Assembly: GCA_030620095.1 (NCBI GenBank)
Contig: JAUTXW010004475.1
Location: 682,001 to 746,000, forward strand
Direction of reading: 5' to 3'
Source of the DNA: Kuschelorhynchus macadamiae
Lineage: Eukaryota > Arthropoda > Insecta > Coleoptera > Curculionidae
DNA: 64,000 nucleotides
Position numbers and translations under genes: made by a program
Shown: one piece after another, positions 1 to 12,051 of the stretch
Numbering within the stretch: the stretch's first letter is position 1
How the letters are laid out: each line of letters begins with the position of its first letter
Notes under the pieces: model-generated
What the model saw: the letters and a program-made list of their open reading frames with translations, nothing else
Told to the model about the DNA's origin: nothing
The model's database searches: none

Positions 1-221
1 AATTGTGCCAAACATGGCAAAATTCAAACTGGTTTAACCAAAATGCAGAGTAGAAAATTCGGCTAAAGCTGGGAAGTTTAAATTATTTTACTGATTTCCA
101 CCTTTCGATCGCGTTCACTAAAATGAATAGTACAAAAGACTAATTCGTTGCGATCGTGTGTTGTAAGGAAACCCAAGAAATCGTATAAATACGATTTAAA
201 CATACGATTGGCAACACTTTT

Positions 222-474
222 AGTTTCTGATACAGTTGCAAAAGCAAATTAAATCCGGTTTTGATTTATTGTTGCTGTTGGAGAAAGACAGTGTATAAAT
301 AAGTCTATTTTTGTCGAACATTTGACATGTCCTTCTTAGGGCGTCGTTAGCATAATCAGCTTTGGATTCGGAGATATGTGTTCGAATCCCCGTTCAGACG
401 AATTACTTTTTTTACGAAAACGGAGTAGCGCCAACACGATTCGGAGTCTATCTAAAAATAACTGTACCAGAAAC
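222..474. mobile_element. TIR-bounded small element with tRNA-like core, copy 1
   Basis: The ends are imperfect inverted repeats: AGTTTCTGATACAG at the left and CTGTACCAGAAAC at the right. Inside, around 330-388, is a tRNA-like stretch with a B-box-like GTTCGAATCCC. A second copy at 10106-10369 has the same ends and the same core, so this is a repeat family. No coding capacity is visible. The mix of DNA-transposon-like ends and a pol III-like core is unusual. I could not identify a TSD. Confidence 0.6.
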
Positions 475-1773
475 AGAAATCCCGCGCTGATTCAGGGTGC
501 TGTCAAAACTGGTTAGCACAATTGGTGGTGCGTATACTCCGACCAAAAATTAATATAAGGGTTATAGCGGTTAGCGGTCCATGTTTATTTATGACGTCCG
601 TGATCCAAAGCCGAAGATCTTATCACTGAGCCAGGAACAGGGAAGCAAAAATACAACAAAGTATCGGTACTTTGAACTAGGAAGTGTTATCTAAAACGGT
701 AAAGTTGCTACCCGAATTACCCGATACCGTATTAAGTATTTTAAGTATCAACAGTTAAACGGAGAATAAAACTCTCTAAAATTTACTCTAAGCGTAATTT
801 ATCAAAGAATAATTTGAAGAAAGAAGGTTTAAAAATTAAATCTGTAAAAATTATTGAAAATTATTAAAAATCAAAAAATGTAACCCTGGATAAATACTAA
901 TAAAAAATGTAACACTGAATATAAACCAACTATTATTTGTTTTGCCTTACTGGTTACATCTTATCTGAACAACAGAAACTTCAATTTTTTGGATACATAC
1001 GAGCTCAGCCTCAAAAAATATTTTCTTATCACATAAACTGAAGTTAATTATTAATCAATTAGCCTTTTTAAATTACTTCAATATAGCAACAAAGCCTATC
1101 TTAAATTTATTTGATTACTTAAATTTAACCACAATTAATAAAATTTCTTTGTTATCAGAAAGAAAAATCTATATAGCAAATATCTCAATGTTTTAAAATT
1201 TATCTGATTTTGGTTGACTGACTGAACGGTTGACAAACGTTTCGTAATCGGTAATTCACAGAAACACAATTCTGAAAAACCCATTAGTCATTTAGTCAAT
1301 ACCAATTACCAAGTACCAAGAAAAAGATATCGATACTCTAGGTGAGCGATACTTCCCTGCCGGTGATTTAATCACCCTGATTTGAAAATCACGGGTAACT
1401 ACAGTGACCAAGATGCTGAAGTAGCGGCGGTCGGTAAACCGTGATTTCATTTTTTCATACTTTTAAATAATCAGTACTCAATTATTGTACCGGCGTCGAC
1501 GATCGGAGAACGATGCAATCAGCAGTCTCGTCAATCCTGGTCTGCACTGCACTGCTGTAGTTTCACACAACAACGGAAAATTTACAAAAATATCAGTAGA
1601 TTTCTTAAATTTATTTAAAACATTTAAATATAAAAAAATATATAAGAACAAAACTTATTATTCAGAATCTGACAATTCTAATTCTCTATGAAAAAAATCA
1701 ATAGTAATAAAAATGTAGGTATATATATTTTCTTTCAAAATCTACAAAATTGCCATCGAAAAGAAATCACGTT

Positions 1774-2093
1774 TCAATATGGGGTTCATTTGATTCATTT
1801 ATCTCTAAACAGCAACCTGTAGGGATGTCAAAATCCAGAGCGGTCATAGAAGTTCAGAGGTATTTGGAAGATGATTTAATTGCTCGAAAATCAGATTCTC
1901 TAGAACGGTGACGTAATAACAAATTAAAATATCCGAAACTTTTAGTCATAGCTCAAGAAAAATGTGTACTTTGGCTACCTCCGTTTCTTGTGAGAGGTTA
2001 TTCTCAAAGGCGGGACAAAGTAAGTGAACCTCGATCCCTTTTAAATGGTAATAAAATTAAAATGTTATTTTTAAATTCCAACAACAAATATTG
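1774..2093 (+). pseudogene. hAT transposase C-terminal (dimerisation region) remnant
   Basis: Plus-strand conceptual translation in shifting frames gives the usual end of a ZBED-like hAT transposase: an EVQRYLEDDLI segment, then a W-x-NNK-x-YP segment, then SCERLFSKAG, then a LLNGNKIKMLFLN tail. The E in SERxFS-type motifs is the third catalytic acid of hAT transposases. The reading frame carries a stop before the W segment and another after SKAGQSK, with a shift into the next frame, so it is dead. It is the only transposase trace in the 638-4534 element. Confidence 0.78.
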
Positions 2094-2245
2094 TAAATAC
2101 TTATTATTGTTTTTTAAATTAATAAAATTATTCTTTGTTACGTGCAAATCGTACTTTTTCTAAAAAACCTAAAAATTTTACGATTCCTCAATAACAATAA
2201 TGCTAGAATAACATTATGCTTTCATGTTCCTTAATAATATATATA

Positions 2246-2539
2246 CAGTGTGTATCAGCCAAATGGAATAAATTCGATAATAAATAAATGGGGGCGTGTT
2301 CGGAAAAACGCTTGGACCCGTCGATTGGTATTTTTAGTTGCTCATTTTCTCCAATAAAAACTTTTTATACAGGGTGTGTCCTGTAACAGTGGTCAATGCC
2401 AACTTTCTTATTTCAAATGCAACACCCCGGATATTATTTAATTTTTGGATTCTTTAGGAGATTCTAAACATATTTTATGTTCAATGTCCTATACCTATCT
2501 TCAACTATTTCGGCAATATTAAGTGTTTTCAAATTTATT
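2246..2539. repeat. Left terminal inverted repeat of mariner-like element
   Basis: It is the reverse complement of 3762-4055, with almost no differences over 294 bp. It includes the subterminal TACAGGGTGTGTCC motif near 2369. Arms of this length are much longer than the roughly 30-bp TIRs of classical mariners. Confidence 0.88.
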
Positions 2540-2605
2540 GCAAAAATTAAGATTAAAAAAATAAAATTATTTATTTCTTCATAATGTATAAACAAAAGTA
2601 AAAAG

Positions 2606-3440
2606 TTAATTTAAGAACTGTTGAATATGCTCGCCGCGAACGTCTTGGCAAATTCCTAATCTTAAATAGAAATTTCTTCTAACGTTATTTAGCATCTCAG
2701 GCGTGACCGATCTAATCGCAAGCGTTATTCGTCTTCTTAAGTCAGCTAAGTCGAGGGGTTTAGTTTTGTATACAACATTTTTAATATGTCCCCATAAGAA
2801 AAAGTCTAATGGCGTCAGATCAGGGGATCGCGCTGGCCATTCTATCGATCCTCGTCTCCCTATCCACCGATTTGGAAATATTCCGTTGAGGTACTGCCGG
2901 ACATTAATTTGGTAATGGGGCGATGCTCCATCTTGCTGAAACCATATCATATTCGCTGGAACTTGTGGGTTTGCTGGATCCGGATACAAATTTGTATAAT
3001 AAATATATCTAACATAGCCATCATTTGTTCACAAAAATAAGTTCTCCTATCATAATCGTCTTCCATGAGCTCCTGAGTTGGTATCACTTTATAGGGATGC
3101 ATTTTATTTTCTTTTAATGTTCGAATAATCGACGAATGGCTAATATCGAACATTGCGGCGGCTTGTCGACTAGAAATATGTGGGTTTTTCTCAAACTCAA
3201 GCATAATATATAATTTAGTATCATCATTTATTGAATTGGCAGCTGCTTTTTTTATCTGCCTCACATGTCCAAGCTCGCGAAACTGCTTTTCTATTTTACT
3301 AATTGTCCCTTGGGATATATGCGGCAAATTCGGAAATTTTTCATGAAATAAGCGGCAACTTCCACTTGTGTTCGTGTGTTATCTCCATAACCAATCATTT
3401 GTAGAATTGTTATTTTATGCATTTCTGTTAAATGAACCAT
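2606..3440 (-). pseudogene. Mariner-like transposase, frameshifted and internally deleted
   Basis: The start (ATG at 3440) reads MVHLTEMHKITILQMIGYG, an N-terminal helix-turn-helix region. The frame shifts near 3340 into a second HTH segment (HISQGTISKIEKQFRELG), then runs to about 3000. The C-terminal part (2606-2989) has FQQDGASPH with the second catalytic Asp and WPARSPDLTPLDFFLWG with the third. I count 41 residues between them (DD41D-type spacing). In related transposases, roughly 70 residues carrying the first catalytic Asp lie between the CEQMM-like segment and QQDGA; here they are missing, so the protein cannot be active. A frame change also falls at that deletion. Confidence 0.82.
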
Positions 3441-3761
3441 TTTTCTGATATTAGGTATTATGCAGTTAACGAAATTCAAAAGACTATGACACTGACACTG
3501 ACAACTACTGTCTTGCAAAGAGAAAGGCCAGGCATTTTACACAAAAGTAAACAAAACTTAAAAGTAAACAAAACTGGCTCTTTTTGTTCCATATCAATAA
3601 AAAGGAACGCTAAAATGGTTTTTGCTTACATTCTTAATATGAAGACCTAAATGGTAAATAAGTATTGAGTGTGTTGTAGCGAATTTTTGTAATCAAATAA
3701 ATAGTTCAGTAACCAGAGCCACTTTCATGAATAATAATAAATTCGAAATAAATAAAATAAA

Positions 3762-4196
<435 letters not shown>

Positions 4197-4542
4197 AAAG
4201 CGCCTAAGGATCTAAATTACGATACATCTTTATTCTCCATGGCAGAAACAAAAAAATATTTTTCGGTGACAGTAAAATTCCTTTAATACAGCACTAATTG
4301 TAATCTGTTACTAGAATCAGTATCAAAATGATATTTTGATATTAGACAAACCGTGATCATGGTCACTGTTTATAATTATTGGTGATTAAGTAATCACGGT
4401 AACTGATAATGACATTAACGAAAATTCATAGGATCGCTCACCTCTAACCGATACCAACACGGCATCGTTTAAAAAATCGGTTACAATATATAATCGATAC
4501 AAAGCAAAGGTACCGATATTGTTTTTCATCCCTAGCCAGGAA

Positions 4543-7500
4543 GCTTACACCACTGGCTAAAGCCAATTTGTTTACACTAAATATTCAACAAATCTTGTTT
4601 ATTGGCCTATAATAAAACATATTTAAATGGCGCAGGAGGCACAGTTATAATCTTAACTAATTTACTTCTGCATTTTCATTAAAGTAACATTGATGACCTC
4701 ATTGAAAATAGAAGAGTATAAAACTATGTTGTTTATTTTTCGTTGTAAGCTATATAGCTCCGCGGATGAGATTTTGCGTTTCACTGCATAGAGCATCTTA
4801 TACCGCACTGTGGTTTTAGTTAGCCCTGGTTAGACCTTTTTTTGGTTTGATGTAAAAAAGCGTATCTATAGAAACATAATGCGCCCCAGAGTGACGGCCT
4901 TGATTTATTTGATTTATAGTGCATTGGTTTATTCATTTATTTTCGTAAACGGACGGTATTAACTCTTTCATGTTTGTGTTCTATGAAGCACATTGTAGTG
5001 TATTTTGCATTTAAGTGCTATTTTTTATAAATAAGAAGTTTGTTTCCAATGCAAGCACCTGATTGGCTCTGAAATAGTATACGCTAACATTTCCTGTCTA
5101 TATGACGTAAGAGTTGTGTGACGATTATTCATTGTTAGATACTTACGTTCTTTTGTTGCCTAAATATAGTATTAAATAAAAGAATTATTAATTGTTCAAA
5201 ACAACAAAAAACCGAAGAAGAATTACAATATCACTTTAAGCAAAAAAAAGCTTATTTTTCTCACAAAAACGCACTTGATGTACCAGAGTGTATCAAACTA
5301 AATGTATGCCACCTCCCCATTTTTTAACACTCAAAAACTGTATAGATGAAGAAAACGTGATTCATGAATGCTTTCGGTTTGGTAACATACTTTTAAGAAA
5401 TAGGTCATTTGTAACGGTTTTAGTTAGAACGCTCCAAGTTGTGACATCCTAGACTTAACGGTTCCAAAACTAGTTTATCAAACCGCTAACCATGTCAGGT
5501 ATACATAGCGTTCTTTCACCATTCTCTGGTTCCACTGACTGTTTCTATCTGCAAGAATTCACGGTACAAGTAAGTAGCCGCGTCACCGGCTTAACAGTTC
5601 CAAAACCGTCCTGCCAAATTGCTACCCATGATCGTGGTTACATTTCAGAATATAGCGTGTTTTGTATATGTTTTTATTTAGTAAACTGTTCAATATCAAT
5701 TTCCAGGAAGGCCAACATTATTCAAAAATAATTGATAAAAGCATGACATAATTCATTTGTAAAAAACAAATGTAACCCAAAAAGCAGAACCGGAGGAAAG
5801 TAAGGTTTTGTCTAAGAGGGAGCAAAACCATAATAAATATATGTAATATACATATTTGCATATTTCAAGTGGGGCACCCTTGGGCACTGTTTGATAGACA
5901 AATCGTAATCGTTTAAATATACACAGGATTCCAGAGCCGTTTGCCAGTGTCTCATTTTAAGCGTGTTAAAGTTACTCGGGAACAATTTGCTAATCATTAA
6001 AGCGTTCCAGTAAACCAAAACGTCAAGCACCTAAGTTATTCTGATGGTGAGTGAGGCCAGATTTATTGTTTCTGTCACGCTTATTCTTTATAGTTTTTTC
6101 CGGCCTAAATTTCAAATTCTTTAATTTAATAAATAAAAGAAGAACTAAAAGTAATAGAATACAATATAAAGTTGCAGACAATGCCGACTTACACATATTT
6201 GGTTCGGTTAACACCAATGTGTTCCAGCCCATATTTATTAAAAGCCGAACGTGAGTATGAATCTCTGCTTTTAGTGTACTCAAAATATTCGTAATCGGTA
6301 AGCGTCTCAGAAGCATGGTACTAAGCACTGTCCTTCGATTCAACTGAAAGAAGATTTAAAAGGGTTTTCATGAAAAAGTTGAGTTAGATTATAGTCTTTA
6401 TGTTATGGCGATGATGCCCGCACCTAAATCAGTATCGGTTCACCTAGTACCCGCGAGATGTCACGCCCCGTCTGGCACCAGTTCTCAACAAAACATTCTT
6501 CATGAACTGCAATAAAAACGTCTTCCTTTTAAAAAAAAAATTGAAATAGGAACCATACGAAATCAAAAATGTTAACATAATTAGCATATAGAAAAAATGT
6601 ATCCACACGCAGACTGAACCGCAGATCTTCAAAGCATTAATCTAAAGCTCCTTCACTACGCTACGATGCCTTACGTGAAAATGTACAAATTTTAGACTTC
6701 GATAATATAGGAGTAGGTTTTGCTATAGGCCAATCGCAGTTCATTGTTTATGTTTAACGCCATGCTCCTGGTTCCCGTGTTTTCAAATATGCTAACCGTT
6801 TGGAACCAACGGTTAGGAGAAACAGAACATGTAGGAAACACTTATAAAGACGCAACCACAGTTCTAGCAATAAAAAAGTAGTACTGCATTTACCCTATGG
6901 CTAAATACGTAATCGTTTGTCAGATCAGTTGTAGGCCATTTAAGATCGACAATTAATGGAACCGAAATGTGGTGAAATCAGTTGACCTGTATAGCCTCAA
7001 CGATTATTTGTTTATAATCGTAGGTGTTGCACAAGAATTATAAACATTGTAAATAAGAAACGATTGCCTAGTTCCTAATTTCTTCAATCTATTACTCAGT
7101 CCTTCTGAAACTACTAACTTCACTCGGATATATGCTATTGAAACGCATAAAATAATTTTATTTTATGTATCTTGATGTAAAGTAAAAAATTACAATTATT
7201 CTATTTTAAAAATTTTTAAGTTGAAATAAGAACCCACCCCTAAAGTGACATTTTTTCATCTACATACTTATTTTGTACTAAGACCGAAATTGGTATTGAT
7301 CATTATAGTATTTAGATAGCGTCTTTGGAGCTAATGTCATAAGACAAAAGTAGCACAGCTCCGCTTCCACCACCTAAAGATCACCATTACAGGTACCAAC
7401 GTCCGGTATTAGTCGAACACCAATGCAAAATGCAACGTAGTATATGAAAAATCTTTCAACGTTGGCTTGCCACAGAACATCAATTATACCAGTTAATAGT

Positions 7501-7795
7501 AATATTTAGTAAACTTCCAAAATTTAACTTGACGTTGGCAAGCGGGCAGATAACGTGGGAATATGAAACGTTGGAACTGGTTGGAACATTGCTTGAACAA
7601 CGTTCGGTAAATCTGCAAACAATTTTGGTGCAATAACTATAACTAATTACAACTTGAAGATTGTGACAAGATAAGGCTTTAAATCTCATAGACGCCCAAC
7701 AATCACAACACAGATTGTCCAATGTGCTTTCTATTGATTTGCAGTTTATTTCCACGAAGTATAAACAGATTTTATTGAATGTTCAGCATAGGCTT
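4543..7795. other. Anonymous AT-rich DNA, nothing recognised
   Basis: Open frames here are short and show no domain, splice pattern or homology that I recognise. There are short polypurine and A/T runs only. Confidence 0.5.
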
Positions 7796-7990
7796 CCTAG
7801 CTTAGGAAAGAATACTTGGCTTTCGATGCGGCGCTTGTGTGTTCGAATCCCAGTTCAGGATATTTTTTAAAGAAAAAAGAAATTTTTTTTAACATAATCT
7901 ATACTTTTAGGTGGATCTGTCCCGTAAGGGTTAGATTAGCTCAGGTTTGTTAATAAAACCATCATTAAAAGCATAAACCACCATTAAAGC
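7796..7990 (+). repeat. tRNA-like fragment plus R2 dispersed repeat
   Basis: The first part (about 7796-7853) has the same tRNA-like core seen near 340-388 and 10203-10266, ending in the B-box-like GTTCGAATCCC. The second part (about 7905-7990) contains GGTGGATCTGTCCCG and ends near AACCATCATTAAAAGC. It matches the repeat called R2 here, seen again at 34595-34888 and about 37550-37620. Functions are unknown. Confidence 0.5.
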
Positions 7991-8120
7991 CCTAGAATCA
8001 CACCTCAAAACATCAGAACTGAACTATGGACACACTTTAAAGTGTTATTATTGGCGGGCTCCCAAGGACAGTCTCTAGGATTCAAGGTTTTTTTGTGAAA
8101 AGGCTTTCGAATGATGTTGT

Positions 8121-8360
8121 GTAAGGCAGGCCTCTGTGTTTTTTACATAAGTGTTTCCACGTGTTCGGTTTTGCTGCATTGTTTTGGGGGCAGACGGGAG
8201 CGAGAGACACAACTGTTTAGTGTGGAATTTAACAACCCCGCTAGAAAGGCAGCAGCAGATGCTGTGAACGTGTGAGGTCTAGTTGTTAGTGCATTCTATC
8301 ATGTTCGTCTGCCCAGTTCAACATAGAATATTAGCGTAATGACCGCTATGTGGCGGGAGT
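8121..8360 (+). repeat. R1 dispersed repeat, copy A left part
   Basis: It begins near CCTCTGTGTTTTTTACATAAG and contains CCACGTGTTCGG and GAACGTGTGAGG. The same series occurs at 19507-20027, 33277-33810 and, inverted, 36165-36431. It stops at GGCGGGAGT, where the E9 element has inserted; the repeat resumes at 9756. There is no open reading frame and I do not know the family. Confidence 0.7.
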
Positions 8361-8883
8361 CAAGAATTATAAACCACACAGGATTGTTACTTCTCGCAAA
8401 CGTAACGTTCGCTAGTTCTCGCCGAACACAAAGGTCAATGACCAGGTGCGTGACGTACTCCGGCTCTCACAGTCTGAAGATTTAATATTAGTCACATTGC
8501 TCTGTAATAGAAATTCACCTTTTAAGCATTGTTTTGTCAGTATTCTTTAGTTGTTGCAAGTGGTAATAAGTCACACACGTTTGAAAAAGTGTTAAAACTT
8601 TTTTTATAACTAATATATTTACTTTTGCAGAAGTCTATATAGCAAAAAACAACGTCGGGGAATATATGTGCTGTGTATAAAAATCACTTGCCAGGTGTAA
8701 CTTTCTCATAGGTTTCCGAAATCAATTATTATGAAGAAGCAGTGGGTACACCAGTGCAGTAAAAAATGTTAGCTATAGATAGACTTGGATTTTTTCAGGC
8801 AAATGTGTTTTCTTTTAACATATAGCAGACACTTTTAATTTTAATTTTTGCACTCAATAGTTGCTTTTTTAGTATCAATGCAT

Positions 8884-9043
<160 letters not shown>

Positions 9044-9058
9044 GTTAAATAACAAAGT

Positions 9059-9064
<6 letters not shown>

Positions 9065-9116
<52 letters not shown>

Positions 9117-9122
9117 TATATA
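9065..9122. repeat. (TA)n microsatellite, second tract
   Basis: About 55 bp of TA repeats, separated from the previous tract by roughly 20 bp. Confidence 0.93.
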
Positions 9123-9755
9123 CTTAGGGTATCAGACAGAAGCTTCTGTAGTTATTGTATTTTTTTGCGTTTCCGTTCCGTCAGAAGTTGTTATATTTAG
9201 GTACTTTTGTAATCTTTAGAATACCTAAATTATTTTTTAATGTTGAAAAAAAAATGTATGACAATAATAACAATTATTAAAAAATCCTAATACCATGATT
9301 TTTACTTTCCTATTTGAGAATCACTTTACCTATTTGCTTTTTAAATTAATACATTTAGATACCTAAATTACGGAAAAGTGCTTATTTCTAGTTAACGATT
9401 TGGGGCATCCTGTCTTAAAAGAACATAATATAACAAAATTTCATAAATTAAGAAGACACCGATAATAATATATTTTTATCTTGACATAATGTTTAAATTA
9501 TTTCCTAATAATTTATTTTTATGTCCAAATATTAATTTCTAAAACATTTTGATGAGCAATTGATCATTGCTTATTGACCGAAATGTATACGGTAATGCTG
9601 CTCTATTAGTATATTATAAAATTTGTCAAAATGTATTATTGCATTAAAATCATCAAAAGGCTAAACTATATTATACTCCTATAAAAATAACGCATAAAAG
9701 TTGTTTCGAGCAGGTCATCGCCGATGTAACTATCTTGTGCAGTTTACGATTCTTG

Positions 9756-10052
9756 GGCGGGAGTGAGCTTAAAAGAAAAAGGTAATCTCGTGATACCAGT
9801 AGTAGTCTCAAGGGGCACATAGTGGAAACCAAAATGCATTAAAAAGATTTAAAAAGAGAACATCTTAAAAAGATATTTGAAGGAATCAGGGTGTATCGGG
9901 AGCTTAGAGCTCACCATTCGGACATCCCATCGCTAATGCCTCCAAACCGGAATAAGGTTAAATCATCTGGGTGTGTCGCCCCAGCTTTGACTAAGTCCCG
10001 GTCTAAAAGCAATATCTGGCAAATGAGATAGTATTTATGCTAAAAACATATA
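9756..10052 (+). repeat. R1 dispersed repeat, copy A right part
   Basis: It continues R1 after the E9 insertion: GGTAATCTCGTGATACCAG, then CAAGGGGCAC, then a segment ending in GCAATATCTGGC. It aligns with 33511-33800 of copy C and 19750-20018 of copy B. Confidence 0.68.
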
Positions 10053-10105
10053 CAAACGGCAAAAAAATTTGTCATGACAGCTACCATTTTAGAGAGCTAC
10101 ATTTC

Positions 10106-10369
10106 AGTTTCTGATACAGTTGTAAAAGCAAATTAAATCCTGTGGTTTGATTGGTTGCTGGTGAAACACAGTGTATAAATAATTTCTGTTGAACATATGA
10201 CATGTGCTTCCTAGGCCGTCGGTAAGATACTCGGCTTTCGATTCAGCGATATGTGTTCGAATCCCGAATGCGGATTAGGTTACGTTAGGATGGGTTAGGT
10301 TTGCTGTAAGGAAAGCACAACGCGCTAACCCGGTCCCGGGTCTATATAAAAACATCTGTATCAGAAACT
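10106..10369. mobile_element. TIR-bounded small element with tRNA-like core, copy 2
   Basis: AGTTTCTGATACAG at the left end and CTGTATCAGAAACT at the right end form a near-perfect terminal inverted repeat. The interior has the tRNA-like core (about 10203-10266, with GTTCGAATCCC) followed by GCGGATTAGG and TTAGG-type motifs. It is the same family as 222-474, of similar length (264 against 253 bp). Confidence 0.68.
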
Positions 10370-11672
10370 AAAATCACGCTTCTGGTGAAACGGGTAATTC
10401 TTACGACTACAGTGCCCTCTTTTCAAGTAAAATTAGAATGGATAATCAAAGTTCGTTAAGTTTTCCTAGCTCTGTAGTAAAGGATTTGATTTGCTTTGAA
10501 AAAGTTTTGCGTTCCATTTCAGACCCGCGAATTTTTTTTTTCAATTTTTTTCCTACAAAAATCTATAATTTTGTGTGTAATCGGGGTTTAAATATCAGAG
10601 TGTATTTTTGGTTAGCCCTGGTTACCCAGGTAACATTTTATTCAACCGGATGGATTAATTGGTAATCAAGTTTTATAGAGTTTTTTGAGAGAAACTTGTC
10701 TTGTGCCTAAAAAGTTGATTTTATTTTAAACTTTCATCTAACTCCAGAAAAGTTGATCTGTTAAATATAGTTAGTTATGAAGGTAAATGGCAAGTCATTT
10801 TTAGGACATTTATGCAAAAATTTTCTCTACCGATCACTTATAAGTAAATAGTCGGTCGTTTTAGATCATTTATGCAGTCATTTGCAAAAATTGGCCGAAA
10901 ATGATCGGTTATATATGAAAGTACCCCGGTCATTTAAGGTGACTTATACGGTCACGTTTAGTAAGTGACTTAAGTGACGCCCAACACCACACACAAATAA
11001 TTTTAAGCCTTAAGTTAACAGAGGATATGTAAAGTGTGTTTTCTGAAGCTATATATAACTATTTTATATATCTATCGGTGACCGTAAGATATTTTTTTAT
11101 AATTCTTTAAAGAAAAGTTCTAAACACTAAACAATACAGTGTGGAATGTATCAAAGATCTTATATGTATGTATATAAAGGTATAACTGACTCAGAAGTTA
11201 GTTCCATAGGTAAAAGAAAATATTCGACAAAAAGTTTGTAAAACCTATGAAATCATCATATTATAAATCCAATTTAAACTACACTTTCAGCACTTCTGAA
11301 GTCAAATCAAGAATCCAACCTCCCGAGTTGTGTATTATATTTTTTCTGCTCTGGATTTCCAATACTCAAAAAAATTTGTTTGTATGACAGATTTGGAGAA
11401 TCACTTTGTCAGTCAAATCAAATTTTGTCAATTCAATTCACTTACCTCTCTAGAGAAGTAAGTATTTACGGTAAAACGTACTTATCTCCACCAAATCAGT
11501 GTCATAAAGTAGTACTTACCGTTATTTATATATTGGCAACTGTCATCAATGTCAAAGTGTATAACAAGTAATTTAAAATAAAAAGAATAATCAAAACTTT
11601 TTATTAAGTTTGTAAAGATTTATTCGGGTTATTCTGCATTATTATTATTTTTTTTGGAAATATTTAATCATC
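10370..11672. other. Anonymous AT-rich DNA
   Basis: I recognise no gene or repeat family here. The open frames are short and featureless. Confidence 0.45.
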
Positions 11673-11673
11673 A

Positions 11674-11690
11674 TAGATAGATAGATAGAT
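11674..11690. repeat. (GATA)n tail of the LINE
   Basis: A short tetranucleotide repeat at the 3' end of the minus-strand LINE. It is the structural end of the element rather than an independent microsatellite. Confidence 0.75.
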
Positions 11691-12051
11691 CTTTATTGAT
11701 GTAAATACACAATAAAATTGCATTTAAACAAGTCAAAATACAAATAAAGGATAAACTATTATAAAAGAAACATATTGATTTAAACACAGTACTATATAAA
11801 ATTTATCTAAAACATCCTTAAAAATAATATAGTAAAATAAAAGAAAAAAAAAAATAAAAAAAACAAACAACACAAAAACAATTTTTTCTAAAGGCAAAAT
11901 GCAATAACACTTCCTAACAATTAACAAAAAAAGTAGAAAACTGATGTACAGCAGTCAGTAGTTAAAAAGTTTTAAATGTACCTATCTTAATAAATTACAA
12001 TTAGAAACAGACATTTATAAAAAAAAGTAATAAGAATACAAAAACTAAAAA

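Noticed and set aside
1485..1691. A 68-codon plus-strand frame starting MYRRRRSEND
   Set aside because: It lies in a decayed hAT, is low in complexity towards its end, and shows no domain.
6023..6343. A 106-codon minus-strand frame with a hydrophobic stretch
   Set aside because: One Leu-rich run in AT-rich DNA, with no splice or homology support and overlapping frames on the other strand.
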